Assembly (NCBI GenBank): GCA_017591395.1
Contig: WEDG01005380.1
Span: 62,001-126,000 of the forward strand
Length of the DNA: 64,000 nucleotides
Reading direction: 5' to 3'
Origin: Schistocephalus solidus
Taxonomy: Eukaryota; Platyhelminthes; Cestoda; Diphyllobothriidea; Diphyllobothriidae
The notes below the pieces were generated by a model, which had not been told where the DNA came from, ran no database searches, and saw nothing but the letters and a program-made list of their open reading frames with translations. Below are positions 61,741-64,000 of this stretch, piece by piece; position 1 is the stretch's first letter; each line of letters starts with the position of its first letter. The position numbers and the translations under genes are program-made.

Positions 61741-63057
61741 AGGATAGCCTATTCCACTTAAGAGCCCAATGAAACCTTCCTCAGGAAAGTCAAGAGGACA
61801 TAATCCTTGTTCAAAGTGAGAACAAAATATAACTCACAAAATGTCGCTTGAACTCAGTTAGTTGAGCTGCGATTCAACTTTTGAGTTTGTCAGTGGACAT
61901 AAATTCAAGCTTGGCAAGGATAAAAAAGATGAGGAAACGCAAATTCATACTGAGGTAAGTAGGAAATAGTGAAGAAGCAACGAAATTCTTTTTGATATTA
62001 ATAACCATCATATTCACCTAGAAAAGCGCTACTAGAATAGAACCGATAAAAAGATGTCACAAAAGCGCCTCTCCACAATATCAACAATGCACTAATCGGA
62101 ATTCAAAGCTGAGTTTCACAAAGCTCTGCCTTTTAGCAGTTTGCAAAATATAAGGAGTCTTGAGCGGATAAACGATTATAACTAGATATAAAAATCACCG
62201 TTTTCCGGACTATCTCACCGAGTACCACTAGCGCAGAAATGCCCGCTGGTGAATCATATAAGACGGTAACTAATAATGTGATAAGCGCTTACTTTTAATT
62301 TCTCAAGTTTTTTATTATGGGGGTTTGCATCCGGGATCCCACCAATATACAACCACATATGTTTGAAATAATTAAATATTTTCACTAAAATAAATTTTAA
62401 TGGCCCATTTTAAAATTTTCGTTGACTCTAATAGTTTTACTGAGGGATATAGTTGCAATATTTCACTTCCATCTGATAATTTAGTTCGTTTTTTGGTATG
62501 CAACCCACTGGTTTACGTCTAATACGTCCGGTGAAAAGGTACTGTTACATGTAACAGTTAGAAAAAATTAATTATAAGGTACACAGATCACCATTATTAT
62601 ATTTATGCCCCGAAAGAGGCAAAAACAAAGAAGAAAAGACAAAAGATATGTGAACTAAAAATCCGTCCATATGGGGCAGTTTGGCGAAGATCTGTACAAA
62701 TTATTTGAGTATCCTACGCTGTCTAAATTCGTTAAGATGCAGAAAGTTTTTGGACGAATGTGTTGTGAACTAAGGATCAGCCCAAGATCACTCGAAAGTT
62801 AACAAAACATGGTTCATATATTTGAGTGAGATAACGTTAGAATCGTAGTAATCTGAGATGAAATTTTAGTTTTGAGCAGTATAAATTACGCATGACAGAA
62901 AAATAACAGACGTTTTAACGTAGGTAGCAATAACTGATCAGATTAATTGGAAAATGACCGTCAGAAATTGTCCACATACCATAAAAGCCGAAAGCTAAAT
63001 ATGAGTTCAAACAATTTAAGAAAATTTGTTTGAAGGTAAATTCAATAGCTAACTTAC
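61741..63057. other. AT-rich intron sequence, no recognised feature
   Basis: Only frames below 65 codons. It lies just downstream of the exon ending at 63058. Confidence 0.5.
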
Positions 63058-63456
63058 AGGAACCGCGGCTTTCCTTCGTCTTGAACCCAAAACTGGAACT
63101 GGATAGTCTGAGGTGGGCAAATTAGAGGCAGAGGAATCTCCATTCGCACTAGTGGATGATGAGATGGGTTCTGATTGAGATATAGGTGTGACCATAGCTG
63201 ATGTTGCCAAAGGTGCAGGGCTCTGGGAAGTAACATAAGTTGGCACTGACTGAATTTGTTTTGCGGAGGCCGAATGGTTTGGTATTGATGAGCTTGTGAG
63301 CTGAAGTCGCAAACCAGGAGATCCACCATTTACATTTGATGTCTGTGTCAAAGTTAGTGGAATTGTACCAGCTGACGTTGAAAGAAGGGCAGTGGTAGGC
63401 AGTGAGTCAATACCATTTATAAAATGGCATTTCTCCTGAATCTTTTGTGGCACATT
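63058..63456 (-). CDS. TALE-like homeobox protein, most upstream visible exon
   Basis: The acceptor is a T-rich run ending in TTAG at 63457-63460; the exon opens AAT GTG CCA CAA and closes GTT CCT before GTAAGT, exactly 133 codons in phase 0 on both sides, matching the exon at 42573. The protein is Ser/Thr/Pro/Gln-rich with no known domain (IQEKCHFINGIDSLP at the start, a basic SRRRKAAVP at the end). The composition matches the other exons of this gene. No start codon is needed, since the acceptor implies further 5' exons past the window edge. Its membership in the same gene is inferred from strand, phase and composition across a 20 kb intron and is the least certain link. Confidence 0.65.
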
Positions 63457-63460
63457 CTAA

Positions 63461-64000
63461 AAAAATAAAAAAAGGAAAATTCTATGGGCCTAAGTATTTT
63501 CTAACATTTGAACTCACATTTTAGAATAATAAAGTAACTTATAAACAAGATAATGCAGTTTGAAAAAAGAACATCAAATAACACATTTTATCCGTATACT
63601 TAAGTATATAAGCTTTACTAACTTGTAACTAACATGTAACTGAATCCACTTAATTGAGTGAAATATTAAAATGTGCTCATTACTCATTCCAATAGGGAAG
63701 GAATTTTTAAAGCGTTAAAAAGCACCCAAACAAAAGTTACTGAGTTAAAATAGAGAACAAAATATCAAAATCAACGGCAAGCGATAAGGATGTCCCAGCT
63801 CAAAAGCTAAAATGGTGACACGAAAACCAAATTGTCAAATTTGGGCTAAAACTTCAACTATAGGTATCATGAGTTCACAATAATACTAAATATAGGATGT
63901 GCTGTCTTCTGACTATATGTCGTGCTTATAAGTACGACCCTCTCGCGAGAGTATTAAAATGGAATCATAAACAGTAAAAAAACAAAAGCTACAGAGGGAA
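63461..64000. other. AT-rich, presumed upstream intron of the homeobox gene
   Basis: No open frame above 60 codons. T/A-rich sequence to the window edge. Confidence 0.5.

Overview
This window is nuclear DNA from a repeat-rich animal genome, most likely a flatworm and, by inference, a diphyllobothriidean tapeworm. The reasons are split exons with GT...AG junctions, introns of 1.7 to 20 kb, dense decayed retroelements (an APE-type LINE with a zinc-finger tail, Penelope-like remnants, tRNA-derived SINEs), very long trinucleotide tracts, and standard-code usage. The species assignment is inference and was not tested by any search.

The main gene is on the minus strand and runs from beyond the right edge to position 24213. 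Five coding exons (63058-63456, 41680-42573, 33928-34597, 31277-32226, 24213-24812) join with consensus splice sites and matching phases (0, 0, 1, 0). They give about 1170 residues of a protein that is low-complexity (Ser/Thr/Ala/Gln-rich) except for a TALE-like homeodomain near its C-terminus, which is split by the last intron. It looks like a large homeobox transcription factor whose 5' end lies outside the window. Its introns hold nearly everything else right of 24.8 kb.

Left of that gene are a single-exon ankyrin-repeat gene (7916-8752, minus), a nearly full-length but broken LINE (about 9880-14310, plus) with endonuclease, reverse transcriptase and three zinc fingers, and an unrecognised frameshifted coding remnant (17932-18349, plus). 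Several fragments resembling the LINE 3' end are scattered from 14.4 to 35.2 kb.

Inside the homeobox introns lie a Penelope-like element remnant with RT and GIY-YIG traces (about 46600-47540) followed by a 3' segment that recurs at 58314-58690; short hammerhead-ribozyme-like segments, two sets of them as head-to-head pairs; an inverted repeat of about 70 bp around a (TA)n core (60059-60347); and trinucleotide tracts at 35.2, 38.4, 49.6, 51.7 and 55.5 kb. Across the window there is also a tRNA-derived SINE family, an inverted-repeat element with a telomere-like degenerate interior (20.5 and 56.4 kb), and a 290-bp repeat with a conserved GCC run (5.5 and 33.3 kb).

No intact rRNA, tRNA, CRISPR array or bacterial-type operon is present. 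Promoters and poly(A) sites of the two host genes could not be placed from sequence alone.
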